Shown: positions 6,293-6,533 of the stretch, piece after piece | Layout: every line of letters starts with the position of its first letter | Position numbering within the stretch: the first letter of the stretch is position 1 | Source of the DNA: JBEKEX01 sp050013615 | GTDB taxonomy: Bacteria > Chloroflexota > Anaerolineae > Anaerolineales > Anaerolineaceae | DNA length: 6,533 nucleotides | NCBI GenBank assembly: GCA_050013615.1 | Contig: JBEKEX010000153.1 | Location: 1-6,533 of the forward strand | Direction: 5' to 3' | Position numbers and translations under genes: made by a program | Notes under the pieces: model-generated | What the model was told of the DNA's origin: nothing | The model's input: only the letters and a program-made list of their open reading frames with translations | Databases searched by the model: none

Positions 6293-6533
6293 TGGCTATT
6301 GGAATTACTGCCAGGAAGATTTGGGTGCGGGGCATCGTGCAAGGCGTGGGGTTCCGCCCTACGGTGTACGTTTATGCCATCCAATCCCATTTGACTGGCT
6401 GGGTGCGCAATACCTCCAGCGGCGTTGAAATTCTCATTCAAGGCCTGCCGGAGAACGTAGATCGTTTTATCAATAAATTGCAGCATGAACCGCCGACCCT
6501 GGCACGCATCGATTCTTTCGAAGTGGGTGATTG
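6292..6533 (+). CDS. hypF: Carbamoyltransferase HypF, N-terminal acylphosphatase-domain fragment
   Basis: The first 80 codons of hypF run off the right edge. HypF transfers a carbamoyl group from carbamoyl phosphate to the C-terminal cysteine of HypE, on the path to the cyanide ligands of the Ni-Fe site. The visible part is the acylphosphatase-like domain: VRGIVQGVGFRPTVYVYA with the catalytic arginine R22, and LTGWVRNTSSGVEI with the catalytic asparagine N40. The ATG at 6292 overlaps the hypB stop in a TGATG arrangement with no strong Shine-Dalgarno sequence, so coupled translation is likely. The full protein is normally about 750 residues; YrdC-like and Kae1-like domains should follow outside the window. 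A stand-alone acylphosphatase has a similar fold, but the hyp context and the VQGVGFRPTVY wording favour HypF. Confidence 0.92.
   Translation, partial: MAIGITARKIWVRGIVQGVGFRPTVYVYAIQSHLTGWVRNTSSGVEILIQGLPENVDRFINKLQHEPPTLARIDSFEVGD

Noticed and set aside
6174..6428. 84-codon + frame overlapping hypB and hypF
   Set aside because: It is out of frame with both HypB and the clear HypF acylphosphatase domain, with no recognisable motif of its own.
1..6533. CRISPR array, tRNA/rRNA gene, insertion sequence or prophage element
   Set aside because: No direct-repeat series, structural RNA signature, transposase or flanking inverted repeats were seen; the window is almost fully occupied by hydrogenase genes.

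Overview
This window holds a contiguous [NiFe]-hydrogenase locus, entirely on the + strand, from a heterotrophic or fermentative anaerobe. Reading from the left edge it contains the 3' end of a NuoF/HoxF-type flavoprotein gene, a HoxU/NuoG-like iron-sulfur subunit, the hydrogenase small subunit (hoxY), the hydrogenase large subunit (hoxH), a hairpin terminator, a hydrogenase maturation endopeptidase (hoxW-type), hypA, hypB and the first 80 codons of hypF. The moderate base composition, the mixed GTG/TTG-containing coding style and the protein flavour (particularly a HoxU fused to a NuoG-like tail) remind me of Chloroflexota/Anaerolineae. That is an impression, not something the window proves.

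Positions 1-4669 encode the catalytic complex. HoxY and HoxH form the H2-activating dimer. The HoxU/NuoG-like subunit carries one [2Fe-2S] and apparently four [4Fe-4S] clusters, and the NuoF/HoxF subunit would pass electrons to FMN and NAD(P). No signal peptide, Tat motif or membrane segment is visible, so a soluble cytoplasmic enzyme of the bidirectional NAD-linked type (group 3d-like) is expected. The genes are spaced 17-28 bases apart, each with a good Shine-Dalgarno sequence, which indicates one operon. HoxE/NuoE and the N-terminal NADH/FMN half of HoxF would lie left of the window.

Positions 4670-4748 contain a perfect 14-bp inverted repeat that looks like a terminator or attenuator separating structural genes from maturation genes. 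Positions 4749-6533 encode maturation: the protease that trims the HoxH C-terminal tail, HypA and HypB for nickel delivery, and HypF for cyanide-ligand synthesis. hypA, hypB and hypF are tightly coupled (1-base gap, then a TGATG-type overlap). HypC, HypD and HypE are not in view and probably follow hypF.

The system as a whole is a known type. The most unusual parts are the HoxU protein extended by about 425 residues of cofactor-less NuoG/formate-dehydrogenase-like sequence, the NuoF C-terminus that stops inside what is normally a ferredoxin domain, and a perfect TATAAT six bases upstream of the hypA start codon that suggests a leaderless transcript.
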